A stretch of DNA of 64,000 nucleotides from Jiangella asiatica (lineage in GTDB: Bacteria; Actinomycetota; Actinomycetes; Jiangellales; Jiangellaceae), in contig NZ_SMKZ01000030.1 in assembly GCF_004349065.1 (NCBI RefSeq), forward strand, positions 18,472-82,471. The letters are read 5' to 3'. The notes below the pieces were generated by a model. The model had not been told where the DNA came from. It saw only the letters and a program-made list of their open reading frames with translations, and searched no databases. Both the position numbers and the translations under genes were made by a program. This document shows positions 52,092 through 61,853 of this stretch, one piece after another (position 1 is the first letter of the stretch; the number at the start of each line of letters is the position of its first letter).

Positions 52092-53132
52092 ATGCGCGTG
52101 CTCGTGACGGGCGACCGTGGCTACATCGGCGCCGTCCTCGTTCCGTTCTTCCGCCGGCACGGCCACGACGTCGCAGGGCTGGACGCCGGCTGGTACGACG
52201 GTTGCGATTTCGGCGATCTCCCGCCCGACGACGCCAGCCGCTCCGGCGACGTGCGGGACCTGACGCCGTCCGACCTCGCCAGCTTCGACGCCGTCGTGCA
52301 TCTCGCGGCCATCTCGAACGACCCGATCGGCCACCTCAACCCGGCCGCCACGCTCGCGGTCAACGCGACTGCACCGGTCCACCTCGCGCGCGTCGCCAAG
52401 CAGGCGGGTGTGTCGCGCTTCCTGTTCTCGTCGTCCTGCTCGCTGTACGGCGCCGCCGGCAGCGCGGCGGTGGACGAGCAGGCGCCGTTCAACCCGGTGA
52501 CGCCGTACGGCGAGAGCAAAGTGGTGGCCGAGCGGGAGCTCTCGAAGCTCGCCGACGACGACTTCAGCCCGACCTACCTGCGCAACGCGACGGCGTACGG
52601 TTCGTCGCCGCGGCTGCGCGCGGACATCGTCGTGAACAACCTGACCGGCACAGCGCACACCCGCGGCGAGGTGCGCCTGCAGAGCGACGGCACGCCGTGG
52701 CGGCCGCTGGTGCACATCGAGGACATCTCGCGGGCATTCCTCGCCGCCTTGGAGGCGCCTCGCGAGGTCGTGCACGACCAGGCGTTCAACGTCGGTCGCG
52801 ACGAGGACGTCATGCAGATCCGCGACATCGCCGTCCAGGTGTCGCAGATCGTCGGCGTACCGGTCACCTTTGCCAAGAACGCGGGACCGGACCAGCGCGA
52901 CTACAAGGTCGACTTCGCCAAGATCCACGACGTGCTGCCGGCGTTCGCCCCGGCGTGGACGGTACCGGACGGCATCCGCGAGCTGTCCGCGGACTTCGAG
53001 CGAGTCGGCCTGACCGCCGACGACTTCGAAGGGCCGCGGTTCGTCCGGCTGGCCCGCATCCGCGAGCTGATCGAGGACGGCCGGCTCGACGACGAGCTGC
53101 GGCTGCAGCAGGTTGCGGACGTGTCCCGATGA
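52092..53132 (+). CDS. NAD-dependent sugar epimerase/dehydratase
   Basis: 346 aa from the ATG at 52092 after a G6 tract. The extended SDR features are [11 protein letters not shown] (GxxGxxG), SSSCSLYG (catalytic Ser) and YGESK (Tyr and Lys), with [10 protein letters not shown] and HIEDISRAF typical of nucleotide-sugar epimerases and reductases. It acts on an NDP-sugar. It is coupled (ATGA) to the C-methyltransferase, which points to synthesis of a branched or modified deoxysugar. Confidence 0.9.
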   Translation: MRVLVTGDRGYIGAVLVPFFRRHGHDVAGLDAGWYDGCDFGDLPPDDASRSGDVRDLTPSDLASFDAVVHLAAISNDPIGHLNPAATLAVNATAPVHLARVAKQAGVSRFLFSSSCSLYGAAGSAAVDEQAPFNPVTPYGESKVVAERELSKLADDDFSPTYLRNATAYGSSPRLRADIVVNNLTGTAHTRGEVRLQSDGTPWRPLVHIEDISRAFLAALEAPREVVHDQAFNVGRDEDVMQIRDIAVQVSQIVGVPVTFAKNAGPDQRDYKVDFAKIHDVLPAFAPAWTVPDGIRELSADFERVGLTADDFEGPRFVRLARIRELIEDGRLDDELRLQQVADVSR

Positions 53133-54358
53133 CGGCGCCGACCTGCCGGTTGTGCTCGGCCGAGCTGACCCACACGTTCGTCGACCTGGGCATGTCGCCG
53201 CCGTGCGAGGCGATCCTCGAAGCCGGCCAGCTCGACCAGGGCGAGACGTTCTACCCGCTGCACGTGCGGGTGTGCCCGCAGTGCCTGCTGGTGCAGCTGC
53301 CGGCGTACATCCCGGCCGAGGACATCTTCAGCCACTACGCGTACTTCTCCTCCTACAGCGACTCGTGGGTGGCCCACGCGCGCGCGTTCGTCGACGGCGC
53401 CGCGTCGCGGCTGGGCCTCGGTGCCGGCTCGTTCGTCGTCGAGGTGGCCAGCAACGACGGCTACCTGCTGCAGCACGTGGTCGAGCGGGGCATCCGGTGC
53501 CTGGGCATCGAGCCGGCCGCGAACGTCGCGCAGGCGGCCGTGGACAAGGGCATCCCGACGGAGGTGTTCTTCCTGGGCGAGACGACCGGCGCGGACGCCG
53601 CCACCAGGAACGGGCGCGCCGACCTCGTCGTCGCGAACAACGTCTTCGCGCACGTGCCGGACATCGTCGACTTCGCCAAGGGCCTGCGTGCCCTGGTGGC
53701 CGACGACGGGTTCGTCAGCATCGAGATCCCGCATCTGCTGCGGCTGGTCGAGGGCCGCGAGTACGACACCATCTATCACGAGCACTACTCGTACCTGTCG
53801 CTGCTGACGACGTCGCGGGTACTGGCCGCCGCCGGGCTCACCGTCGTCGACGTCGATGAGCTGCCCACCCATGGCGGTTCGCTGCGCACGTGGTCGACGC
53901 CGACGCACTCCGCCGGCGAGCCGAGCGCCGCGGTCGCGAAGGTGCTGGCCGACGAGGCCGCGGCCGGGCTGCACACGCTCGACGGACACGTCGGCTTCAG
54001 CACCGCGGTCGCCGAGGTCCGCAACGACCTCGTCGAGTTCCTCGTCGAATGCCACCGCAAAGGTGCGACGGTGGCCGCTTACGGCGCGCCCGGCAAGGGC
54101 AACACGCTGCTCAACCACTGTGGCATCCGCGCGGACCTGTTGCCGTTCGCCGTCGACCGCAACCCGTTCAAGCACGGCAAGTTCCTGCCCGGCACGCACA
54201 TCCCGGTGCATCCGGTGGAGCGGCTGGCCGAGGAGAAGCCCGACTACGTGCTGATCTTGCCGTGGAATCTGCGCACCGAGATCGCCGCGCAGTTGGAGTA
54301 CGTCCGCTCATGGGGCGGGCGGCTGGTAGTGCCGCTACCGGCGCTGGAAGTGTTCTGA
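53129..54358 (+). CDS. NDP-sugar C-methyltransferase (TylC3-like)
   Basis: 409 aa. It has an N-terminal zinc-binding domain with Cys pairs CRLC (6-9) and CPQC (about 49-52), a SAM-dependent methyltransferase domain with [13 protein letters not shown], and a C-terminal domain with [14 protein letters not shown] and LPWNLRTEI. This three-part layout is that of NDP-4-keto-hexose 3-C-methyltransferases. It would add a methyl branch to the sugar made with the epimerase upstream. Confidence 0.9.
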   Translation: MTAPTCRLCSAELTHTFVDLGMSPPCEAILEAGQLDQGETFYPLHVRVCPQCLLVQLPAYIPAEDIFSHYAYFSSYSDSWVAHARAFVDGAASRLGLGAGSFVVEVASNDGYLLQHVVERGIRCLGIEPAANVAQAAVDKGIPTEVFFLGETTGADAATRNGRADLVVANNVFAHVPDIVDFAKGLRALVADDGFVSIEIPHLLRLVEGREYDTIYHEHYSYLSLLTTSRVLAAAGLTVVDVDELPTHGGSLRTWSTPTHSAGEPSAAVAKVLADEAAAGLHTLDGHVGFSTAVAEVRNDLVEFLVECHRKGATVAAYGAPGKGNTLLNHCGIRADLLPFAVDRNPFKHGKFLPGTHIPVHPVERLAEEKPDYVLILPWNLRTEIAAQLEYVRSWGGRLVVPLPALEVF

Positions 54359-54382
54359 ACCAACGGGTCCCGGGGGGCGACC

Positions 54383-55165
54383 ATGAAGGTTGTGCTGTTC
54401 TGCGGCGGATACGGGCTGCGCATGCGCAGCGGTCTGGACTCCGCGCCGAAACCGATGATGACGATCGGCGACCGGCCGGTCCTCTGGCACGTGATGCGCT
54501 ACTACGCGCACTTCGGCCACACCGAGTTCATCCTGTGCTTGGGGTACGGTGCCCAGTCGGTGAAGGACTACTTCCTGGACTACCGGGAGACGGCTTCCAA
54601 CGACTTCGTCCTGTCCAAGGGCGGCCGCAGCGTCGAGCTGCTCAGCTCCGACATCAGTGACTGGCGCATCACGTTCGTCGACACCGGCCTGGACTCCGAG
54701 ATCGGCGAGCGGTTGCGCCGAGTGCGCCAGCATCTCGGGGACGACGAGGTTTTCCTCGCCAACTACGGCGACGTGCTCACCGACGCCCCGATGGACAGCA
54801 TCGTCCAGCGCTTCCTCGGCACCGACGACGCCGGCAGCATGCTGGTGGTCAAGCCGCGCAACTCCTTCCACGTCGTCGACGTCGACGCGAACTCGAAGGT
54901 GACGGGGTTCCTGCCGGCCGAGGACCTGGCGCTGCGCATCAATGGCGGCTTCTTCGTGCTGCGGCAGAGCATCTTCGACTACCTCGAGCCTGGCGACGAC
55001 CTGGTGATGCACGGATGCGTGCGGGCGGCGAAGGAAGGACGGATGATGGCCGTTCCCTACGATGGCTTTTGGGCACCGATGGACACTCTGAAGGAGCGAG
55101 CGATGCTCGAGGACCTGCACGCCAAGGGCACCGCTCCATGGGAGCTGTGGCGGTCGGCGCGATGA
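54383..55165 (+). CDS. RfbF-like sugar-1-phosphate cytidylyltransferase/nucleotidyltransferase
   Basis: 260 aa. The nucleotide-binding start is VVLFCGGYGLRMRSG then KPMMTIGDRPVLWHVMRYY, close to glucose-1-phosphate cytidylyltransferase (GGxGTRL...PKPM, WHI). The usual TR is LR here. ANYGDVLTD holds the metal-binding Asp. It activates a sugar phosphate with CTP (or another NTP) for the branched-sugar pathway. The G6 tract before the ATG is shared with other genes of the cluster. Confidence 0.88.
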   Translation: MKVVLFCGGYGLRMRSGLDSAPKPMMTIGDRPVLWHVMRYYAHFGHTEFILCLGYGAQSVKDYFLDYRETASNDFVLSKGGRSVELLSSDISDWRITFVDTGLDSEIGERLRRVRQHLGDDEVFLANYGDVLTDAPMDSIVQRFLGTDDAGSMLVVKPRNSFHVVDVDANSKVTGFLPAEDLALRINGGFFVLRQSIFDYLEPGDDLVMHGCVRAAKEGRMMAVPYDGFWAPMDTLKERAMLEDLHAKGTAPWELWRSAR

Positions 55166-55800
55166 TCGAGCTGACCCTGCCGGCCGGTTCGCTGCAGGTG
55201 CTGTGCGTCGGCGCGCACCCTGACGACATCGAGATCGGCTGCGGCGGCACGCTGCTCACGCTGGCGGCCGCCCGCGAGGTCACAGCCACCGCCGTCGTGC
55301 TCACCGGCGCCGGCGATCGTCATGACGAGGCGCTGAAGTCAACCGGGCGCTTCCTGCCCGGCGCCGCCGTCGACGTCCGCGTCGTCGGACTTCGCGACGG
55401 CCGCCTGCCTGCCCACTGGGACGAGGTCAAGGACACCCTGGAGACCGCCGCCCGCGACGTCCGCCCGGACCTCGTCTTCGCGCCCCGACGCGACGACGCC
55501 CACCAGGACCACCGGCTGCTTGCCGAGCTGGTCCCGACGGTGTGGCGCGACGCGCTGGTCCTTGGTTACGAGATCCCCAAGTGGGACGGTGACCTCGGCA
55601 CGGTCACCCACTACGTCCCGGTTTCGCCGGAGCTCGCCCGGCGCAAGGCCGAACTGCTCGACGACTGCTTCCCGTCCCAGATCGACCGCGACTGGTGGGA
55701 CGAGGAGACCTTCCTCAGCCTCATGCGCCTGCGCGGCGTGGAGTGCCGGTCCCGCTACGCCGAGGCGTTCACGGTGACGAAGGCGCGGCTGGCGTTCTGA
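55162..55800 (+). CDS. PIG-L family deacetylase
   Basis: 212 aa from the ATG overlapping the previous stop. The zinc motif GAHPDDIEIGCGGTLL (His, Asp, Asp) is at about residues 16-31 and the second His is in DDAHQDHR. Enzymes of the family remove acetyl groups from GlcNAc-type sugars. It is the last gene of the rightward epimerase operon and overlaps the tail of the convergent O-antigen ligase gene by 32 bases. Confidence 0.92.
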   Translation: MIELTLPAGSLQVLCVGAHPDDIEIGCGGTLLTLAAAREVTATAVVLTGAGDRHDEALKSTGRFLPGAAVDVRVVGLRDGRLPAHWDEVKDTLETAARDVRPDLVFAPRRDDAHQDHRLLAELVPTVWRDALVLGYEIPKWDGDLGTVTHYVPVSPELARRKAELLDDCFPSQIDRDWWDEETFLSLMRLRGVECRSRYAEAFTVTKARLAF

Positions 55801-57286
55801 CACCGTCGTCGGTGGGGCCGGACCGCCGCCAGTACGCCATCAGCGGCGTGGCGACGTACTTGTCGCCGGGTGCCGCGATCTGCAGGACCCGTTCGTGCGG
55901 CGACTCGTGGTCCAGCCGCCACAGTGCCCCGATGGCCCCGATGACGAGGAACAGCACCCCGACGAAGGTGGCGAACGAGAACGAGTCGAAGGTCGCGCTC
56001 ACCAGCAGGCTCACCGGCATGATGACGGCCAGCGACTGGGCCAGATGCCGGGTCTCCTGGTCGGCGCCGCGCAACCGGATGCTGCGGGCGATGAAGTATG
56101 GGCCGAGCAAGAAGATCACCAAGCCTGCCAGGCCGACGACGCCGCCGGCCAGCAGTGTCACGTAGAGCTGGTTGTCCAGCAGGATGTATTGCTCGGGGAT
56201 GACGGTCCCCGCGCCGCGGCCGAACCATGGCCGCAGCGACCACAGGTCCATCACGTAGTCGGTGCGGGCGATCCGGTTCTGGATGCTCGGGTCGTCGTCT
56301 GCATTCGAGAACAACGACCTGATGGTTCCCAGCACCCCTGGCTGGACGACGGCGAACGCAGCGGTCGCGACCACGCCGATGATCGCCGCGTTGTAGCGCT
56401 GCCGCCACGGCCAGACCGTCGCCAGCACGGCCATGCCCAAGGTCACGGCGAGCGTAGCGGATCGGGAGAGTGAGAACGGGATGGCCGATGCGATCAACAC
56501 GACGGCCGCCCAGCGCAGCTGTCGCTGTTTCCGTTCGGTGGCGAACAAGGCATAGTGCAGCGCCACTGGCAACACCATGGACAGGACGACCCCGAACTCG
56601 ATGTAGTGTGTCGCGGTCGATGCGACTCGGGCGAATCCCGGTCCGCCGCGTTGGCCGATGCCGATGAGTTCGGCGTTGTTGCTCAGGCCGGGTAGCCGCA
56701 GGTAGCGCGTGAGGTCCGCGACACCGAGAAACTGCAGGATGCCGATGACGGCCATCACCGTCGTGAACCCCACCAGCACCAGGAGGAAGCGGTCCAGCTG
56801 AGCCCGGGTGGGTATTCCGTCGGCGATGGCCAAGGTCAACCCCGCCATCGCGATGGTGAAGATTATCCACCGGTCGGCGCTGCTGGCTTCGACACCTGGA
56901 AGGCCGCGGTCGAAGCCCACCGCGTAGCTGAACATCTGCACAGCCACATACAGAAATATGACCCAGCGGATCGGCTGCCGAGCGCCAGGGAGCTGCCCGC
57001 GGACCGCCGACAGAGCCCACACGAAGACAAGCAGGATCCCGATGGCCACGGTCGGCCGGCCCACCGCTCCCATGCCGCCGATGACCAGTCGGGCCGGTAT
57101 CAGGAACTGCAACGCAAGGAAGACGATCAGCACTGTGAGCGTGTCGATCGGCTTGAGCAGCGCTGGCTCCCATGCATAACGGGTGCGTAGGAGGCCGTCG
57201 GGCTCGGCGAGGAGAGCCGGCCGCCATGTCGAGCGGCTGGTCTGTCGCCTGGTCACCACAGTGGCGGCGGACGGGGCCGCGGTCAT
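55769..57286 (-). CDS. O-antigen ligase/polymerase-like membrane protein
   Basis: 505 aa with about eleven hydrophobic segments and the Wzy_C-type region RSLFSNADDDPSIQNRIART followed by a long loop and GRGAGTVIPEQYILLDNQLY. It is predicted to polymerise or ligate lipid-linked polysaccharide on the outer face of the membrane. It is coupled (ATGA) to the Wzz-like gene upstream, so polymerase and chain-length control are made together. Confidence 0.88.
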   Translation of the reverse strand: MTAAPSAATVVTRRQTSRSTWRPALLAEPDGLLRTRYAWEPALLKPIDTLTVLIVFLALQFLIPARLVIGGMGAVGRPTVAIGILLVFVWALSAVRGQLPGARQPIRWVIFLYVAVQMFSYAVGFDRGLPGVEASSADRWIIFTIAMAGLTLAIADGIPTRAQLDRFLLVLVGFTTVMAVIGILQFLGVADLTRYLRLPGLSNNAELIGIGQRGGPGFARVASTATHYIEFGVVLSMVLPVALHYALFATERKQRQLRWAAVVLIASAIPFSLSRSATLAVTLGMAVLATVWPWRQRYNAAIIGVVATAAFAVVQPGVLGTIRSLFSNADDDPSIQNRIARTDYVMDLWSLRPWFGRGAGTVIPEQYILLDNQLYVTLLAGGVVGLAGLVIFLLGPYFIARSIRLRGADQETRHLAQSLAVIMPVSLLVSATFDSFSFATFVGVLFLVIGAIGALWRLDHESPHERVLQIAAPGDKYVATPLMAYWRRSGPTDDGVRTPAAPSSP

Positions 57287-58332
57287 CAGTGTCGCGCCGC
57301 GCCCGAGGACGTCGGTGCGCCGACATCGGTGCGGCTGTCGGTGGAGCTTTCGGCGGTGGCGTCGTCGCCCACCGATGGTGCCGATCGGTCCAATTCGTCG
57401 TGCCTACGGCGAGGCCTCTCGCCGTGAGGGCCGATCCATCCGGAGTGCCGGGTCGCCTCGGTCTCGAGGTTCCGGTCACCATCGTTGTCAGGGGGATCGA
57501 TGCGCTGAGCAACGCGAACGTCCGGGGAAGGTTCACGAGGGTCGTCGCTGCGTCGGCGCGCGGCAGCCTGGCGCTGTGCCTTCGCCCGCGATTTGCCGCG
57601 GCGGGGGAGGTTCGCGCCGTTCCCACCCGCCTGCTCAGCGGGAACCACTCGCTGGGTGATGACGGTCTCGTCGTTCTCGTCCCTGGCGGGATTGGCATCA
57701 GCGGTCGCCACGGTCTGCCGCCGACGCGCGGGGCGTCGCTTCTCCTGGCTGCGGCGCCACAGACCGACAATGTCGTCGAACAGCACCGCGACCAGCAAGG
57801 ACAGTCCGGCTCCGATTACGGCTACGACGGCCTTGACTCGCACTGACCCGGTGTCCACGACGGCAGTCACCGCCGGCGGCTCCAGGACCGACAGCGTGAA
57901 CTGCGCCTCCGCCGGCAGGCCGGCGTCGGTCTGCCGGGTGGCGAGCTCTTGCACGGCGAGGTCGAGCACTGCCTGGCCGGTGCCGACCGCGACCTCCGGG
58001 GTGTCGGCCCGGATGGACACCTGCATGATCGTGCTGCGCGATGCGACGCCGATCTCGTAGGCGGATGACAGGCCCTGCTCCGCCACGGTTCGCCTGGTGT
58101 CGACACTGTTCAGCACAATACCCAGGGCCTCGTTGGCATTGGTCAGGCTGCCGTACGGGTTGACGAGCTCGGCCTCGGCGCGCGGCGGGGTGATCATGGC
58201 GCCTGCCTGCGCCTCGTACTCGGGAGCCACCTGCTCACCCATGCTCACGGCGGCGAGGCCGGTCAGCGCGAGTAGGGGCAGCAGGACGTACCAGCGGCGC
58301 AGCGCTGCCAGTGTGATTCGCCAGACGTCCAC
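57286..58332 (-). CDS. Wzz/YveK-like polysaccharide chain-length regulator with disordered tail
   Basis: 348 aa from the GTG at 58332, which has a GGGGGG tract eight bases upstream; an ATG at 58362 is less well placed. A first membrane helix (about residues 15-32), an extracellular part and a second helix (about residues 168-190) give the Wzz topology. The last 150 residues are Arg/Asp/Ser-rich and probably disordered. No Walker motif is present, so there is no fused tyrosine kinase. Confidence 0.82.
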   Translation of the reverse strand: MDVWRITLAALRRWYVLLPLLALTGLAAVSMGEQVAPEYEAQAGAMITPPRAEAELVNPYGSLTNANEALGIVLNSVDTRRTVAEQGLSSAYEIGVASRSTIMQVSIRADTPEVAVGTGQAVLDLAVQELATRQTDAGLPAEAQFTLSVLEPPAVTAVVDTGSVRVKAVVAVIGAGLSLLVAVLFDDIVGLWRRSQEKRRPARRRQTVATADANPARDENDETVITQRVVPAEQAGGNGANLPRRGKSRAKAQRQAAARRRSDDPREPSPDVRVAQRIDPPDNDGDRNLETEATRHSGWIGPHGERPRRRHDELDRSAPSVGDDATAESSTDSRTDVGAPTSSGAARH

Positions 58333-58474
58333 GGAATGCCCCCCAGCACGTGCATACCTCATCGCGAGGCTTGGTCCATGGTAGGCGGGTGCGGCAGATG
58401 CGGCAAAGTGGAGCAGTCGCGCCAACCGGCATTGTCGGACATACTTGCCTTGTCTGATCTCAGTGGGGGGCCAC

Positions 58475-59764
58475 GTGGGGGGAATTCGGCTGTGCCTTGC
58501 CGGCGCGTCGATCGGCAACGGCAACCGTGGTGTCGAGGCGCTCGGGCGCTCGGTGATCGATGTCATCGACGCCGTCGCGCCGGGGTCGCGGGTGTCGGCG
58601 TTCGACGACGGCTGGGGCGTGCGGCGTGACGCATCCGGGCGGTACCCGTCGACGGACCTGGAGTACGTCGGCGTGCGGCTGTCGCGGCGCTGGCACCGTC
58701 CGGAGAGCTGGGCGCGGATCAGGCTGTCCCAGGCGTTCGGCGGGCTCGGCAACCCGGCCGCCGGGCGGATCGCGCGCGCCGACGCCGTAGGCGACATCAG
58801 CGGCGGCGACAGCTTCACCGACATGTACGGTCCGGTCCGGCTGCGGTCGGTCGCGGCGCCGAAGCTGGCCGCGCTGCGTGCCGGGCGGCCCTTGGTGCTG
58901 CTGCCGCAGACGTACGGCCCGTTCTCGACGCGCGACGGCCGGGCTCTCGCCGAGCGGCTGGTGCGCTCCGCCGCGCTCGCGTACGCGCGGGACGCCAGGT
59001 CGTACCAGCGGCTGCTGGAGTTGGCCGGTGCGCAGGCCGACCCGGCGCGGCTGCGCGACGGCGTCGACGTGGCATTCGCGCTGCGGCCGCGTCGCCCGGT
59101 TGCCCGGGTGGCCGACGCGGTCGAGGCGGCAACTGAGGGCGAGGTCGTCGCCGGGGTGAACGTGAGTGGACTGCTGCGCGATTCGGTCGGCCGGGAACGG
59201 TTCGGGCTGGCCGGTGACTACGTCGCGACGATGACGGGTCTGGTCCGCGCGTTGATCGACGAGGGCGCGAGGGTGCTGCTGGTCCCGCATGTGCACGTCC
59301 CGGGTGGTCAGGGCGAGAGTGACATCGCCGCCATCGACGAGGTGGTGGCCGCGCTGCCCGTCGCCGAGCGGTTGCGGGTCACCGTCGTGCCGTCCGAGCT
59401 AGACGCGGCCGAGCTGAAGTGGTGCATAGCGCGATGCGCCTGGTTCGCCGGCAGCCGGATGCACGCCACCATCGGGGCGCTGTCGTCCCAGGTGCCTGCG
59501 TTCGGCTACGCGTACAGCGACAAGACCAGAGGCGTCTTCGAGACCTGCGGCATGGGCGAGCACGTCGGCGATGCCCGCGAGGTCACCGGTCCCGGGGCCG
59601 TCGAGGCGATGGCGGTGTCGTTCGCCGCGCGCGAGGTGTCCCGCGACCGGCTCGGTGAGACGGTTCCCGGTGTCGTCGACCGGGCGCACGGCCAGCTCAC
59701 GGACGCCGTCGACGCGATCCGGCGCTGGCGCGACGAGGCCGGCGGCAACGAGGCGATCGCATGA
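58475..59764 (+). CDS. Polysaccharide pyruvyl transferase family protein
   Basis: 429 aa from the GTG at 58475, preceded by a GGGGGG tract. It begins IRLCLAGASIGNGNRGVEALG, like WcaK/CsaB proteins, and carries ISGGDSFTDMYG and the late AGSRMHATIGALSSQVP with the conserved His. It adds pyruvate ketals to polysaccharides or glycolipids. It overlaps the FrhB-C gene (ATGA) and heads the rightward glycan-decorating operon. Confidence 0.9.
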   Translation: MGGIRLCLAGASIGNGNRGVEALGRSVIDVIDAVAPGSRVSAFDDGWGVRRDASGRYPSTDLEYVGVRLSRRWHRPESWARIRLSQAFGGLGNPAAGRIARADAVGDISGGDSFTDMYGPVRLRSVAAPKLAALRAGRPLVLLPQTYGPFSTRDGRALAERLVRSAALAYARDARSYQRLLELAGAQADPARLRDGVDVAFALRPRRPVARVADAVEAATEGEVVAGVNVSGLLRDSVGRERFGLAGDYVATMTGLVRALIDEGARVLLVPHVHVPGGQGESDIAAIDEVVAALPVAERLRVTVVPSELDAAELKWCIARCAWFAGSRMHATIGALSSQVPAFGYAYSDKTRGVFETCGMGEHVGDAREVTGPGAVEAMAVSFAAREVSRDRLGETVPGVVDRAHGQLTDAVDAIRRWRDEAGGNEAIA

Positions 59765-61008
59765 ACGCCCGGATCGACTCCATCCAGGACGTCGTCGACG
59801 CCCACCTGTGCACCGGCTGCGGCACCTGCGCCTTCCTGGCGCCGGATGCGCTCAGGATGGCCGACGTCGCCGACACCGGACGGCGGCCGCTGCCGATCGC
59901 CAGTGTCAACGGCCGGGTCGCCGGCGACGCGCTGCGGGCCTGCCCGGGTGCACGCCTCGGGCACGAACCGGCAGCGCTGGACGGCGCTCCGCTGGGTGGC
60001 GAGTGGGGCCCGGTCCTTGCCCTCTACGAGTGCTGGGCCACCGACCCAGACGTCCGGCACCGTGGCTCGTCGGGCGGGGTGATCAGCGCGCTCTCCGCCC
60101 ACGCCGTGACCTCCGGGACGGCCGTTGGGGTCCTGCAGGTCCAGGCCCGCAAGGACGCGCCGCTGGAGAACGAGACCGTCCTCAACCGCGCGTACGCGGA
60201 CATCGTCGGCGCCGCCGGCTCGCGCTACTCGCCGGCCAGTCCGGGTGAGCGGCTGGACCTGGTCGAGAATGCCGAGGGTCGCAGTGTCGTCGTCGGCAAG
60301 CCGTGCGACATCGCCGCGACGGCGCGGGCCGCGAAGCTGCGGCCGGCGCTGGGCGAGAACCTCGCCCTGACCATCGGGATCTTCTGTGCCGGAACGCCCT
60401 CCACGCGCGGGACCGAGGAACTGGTCCACCGGTTGGGCGCCGAGGCCGACGACGTCGCACAGTTGGACTACCGCGGCGAAGGCTGGCCCGGGCGTTTCCG
60501 CATCCGCGCCCGCGACGGGCGCACGGCTTCACTCAGCTACGAGGAGTCGTGGGGCGAGACGCTGCAGAAGCACCGGCAGTGGCGCTGCATGATCTGCCCC
60601 GACCACACCAGCGAGTTCGCCGATCTGGCCATCGGCGACCCTTGGTACCGTCCGGTTCGCGACGGCGAGCCGGGCCGGTCGCTCGTCGTGGTGCGCACGG
60701 AGGCCGGCCGCCAGGCGCTGCTCGCCGCGCTGCGCGACGGTGCCGTCGAGGGTCACCCGATCCCGCTGGAGCGGCTGCCGCAGTCGCAGCCGAACCTGGC
60801 CTCGACCCGGGGCGCGGTCTGGGCGCGTGTGCTGACCATGCGCCTGGCCGGGCTGGCGGCGCCGGACTACTCGGGCATGCCGTCGTTCCGGCTGTGGCTG
60901 CGGCTGGGCTGGCGGGCCAAGGTCAGCTCCGTCGCCGGGACGCTGCGGCGCATCAAGCGCAAGCGGCTGCGCGAGCCGGAGTCTCGTCAGCTGGAGGAGG
61001 TGGGCTGA
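59761..61008 (+). CDS. Coenzyme F420 hydrogenase/dehydrogenase beta-subunit C-terminal-type protein
   Basis: 415 aa. An N-terminal ferredoxin-like motif CTGCGTC (about residues 17-23) with a later ACPG could hold one 4Fe-4S cluster. The FrhB/FdhB C-terminal region includes RGSSGGVISALS, VGKPCDIAA and CMICPDHTSEFADLAIGDPW. These proteins occur beside pyruvyl transferases in polysaccharide clusters; their reaction there is not known to me. It is coupled to the glycosyltransferase downstream (TGATG). Confidence 0.88.
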   Translation: MNARIDSIQDVVDAHLCTGCGTCAFLAPDALRMADVADTGRRPLPIASVNGRVAGDALRACPGARLGHEPAALDGAPLGGEWGPVLALYECWATDPDVRHRGSSGGVISALSAHAVTSGTAVGVLQVQARKDAPLENETVLNRAYADIVGAAGSRYSPASPGERLDLVENAEGRSVVVGKPCDIAATARAAKLRPALGENLALTIGIFCAGTPSTRGTEELVHRLGAEADDVAQLDYRGEGWPGRFRIRARDGRTASLSYEESWGETLQKHRQWRCMICPDHTSEFADLAIGDPWYRPVRDGEPGRSLVVVRTEAGRQALLAALRDGAVEGHPIPLERLPQSQPNLASTRGAVWARVLTMRLAGLAAPDYSGMPSFRLWLRLGWRAKVSSVAGTLRRIKRKRLREPESRQLEEVG

Positions 61009-61853
61009 TGGGGCGGCGCGCCGACATCGTCATGATCACGTACAAGAGCGCTGGCTACCTGCACCTGAGCCTGCCTCGCCTGCTGGAGACCTGCGGCGAG
61101 GACGACCGCGTCTGGCTCTGGCACAACGGCGACGACGAGGAGACGCTCGAGGCGTTGCGGTCCTACCGGTCCGACCCCCGCGTCGAGCGGTTTCACCACA
61201 GCCGCGAGAACGTCCGGCTGCGGCCGCCGACCTCCTGGCTGTGGAGCGAGTCCACGGCACGGTTCGTATCCAAGGTCGACGACGACTGCCTGGTCGCGCC
61301 CGGATGGCTGGACACCTTCGCTGCTGCGCACGACGCCAACCCGGACTTCGGTGTCATCGGTAGCTGGCGGCACCCGGACGAGGACTTCTCGTTGGAGCGG
61401 GCGCAGTGGAAGATCCAGACCTTCCGGGGCGACCACCAGCTGATGCGGAACCTCTGGGTTCAGGGCAGCGGCTACCTCATGCCACGCTCGTACGTCGACC
61501 GCCTGGGCCTGCTGGGCGAGACGGAGTCGTTCACCGGCTACTGCCTGCGGGTAGCTCGAGCCGGCGGCGTCAACGGCTTCTATTTTCCGTTCATCCGTGA
61601 AGATCACATGGATGACCCACGCTCGCCGCACACCCTCATTCGCACCGACGCCGACCTGGTCGCCAGGCTGCCGCTGTCGGCACAGGCGAACGGGGTACGC
61701 ACGGTGGCCGATTGGCTGGCACAGCTGGAGCAGAGCGCCTACGTGCTGCAGACCGCCTCGCTGAACCCGAACGCCTACCGCGGCTGGCGGCGCCGGGCCA
61801 AAGCGGTTCGCAACCGGGTGCAGCGGCTGGTGGGAAGGCCCGCGACGTGGTGA
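61008..61853 (+). CDS. Family 2-type glycosyltransferase
   Basis: 281 aa from the ATG at 61008. GT-A fold features are DIVMITYKSAGYLHLSLPRLL near the start (split), the DXD-type SKVDDDCLVAPGW and IREDHMDDPRSPHT. It transfers a sugar to the polysaccharide repeat unit. It overlaps the genes on both sides, so it belongs to the pyruvyl transferase operon. Confidence 0.87.
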   Translation: MGRRADIVMITYKSAGYLHLSLPRLLETCGEDDRVWLWHNGDDEETLEALRSYRSDPRVERFHHSRENVRLRPPTSWLWSESTARFVSKVDDDCLVAPGWLDTFAAAHDANPDFGVIGSWRHPDEDFSLERAQWKIQTFRGDHQLMRNLWVQGSGYLMPRSYVDRLGLLGETESFTGYCLRVARAGGVNGFYFPFIREDHMDDPRSPHTLIRTDADLVARLPLSAQANGVRTVADWLAQLEQSAYVLQTASLNPNAYRGWRRRAKAVRNRVQRLVGRPATW

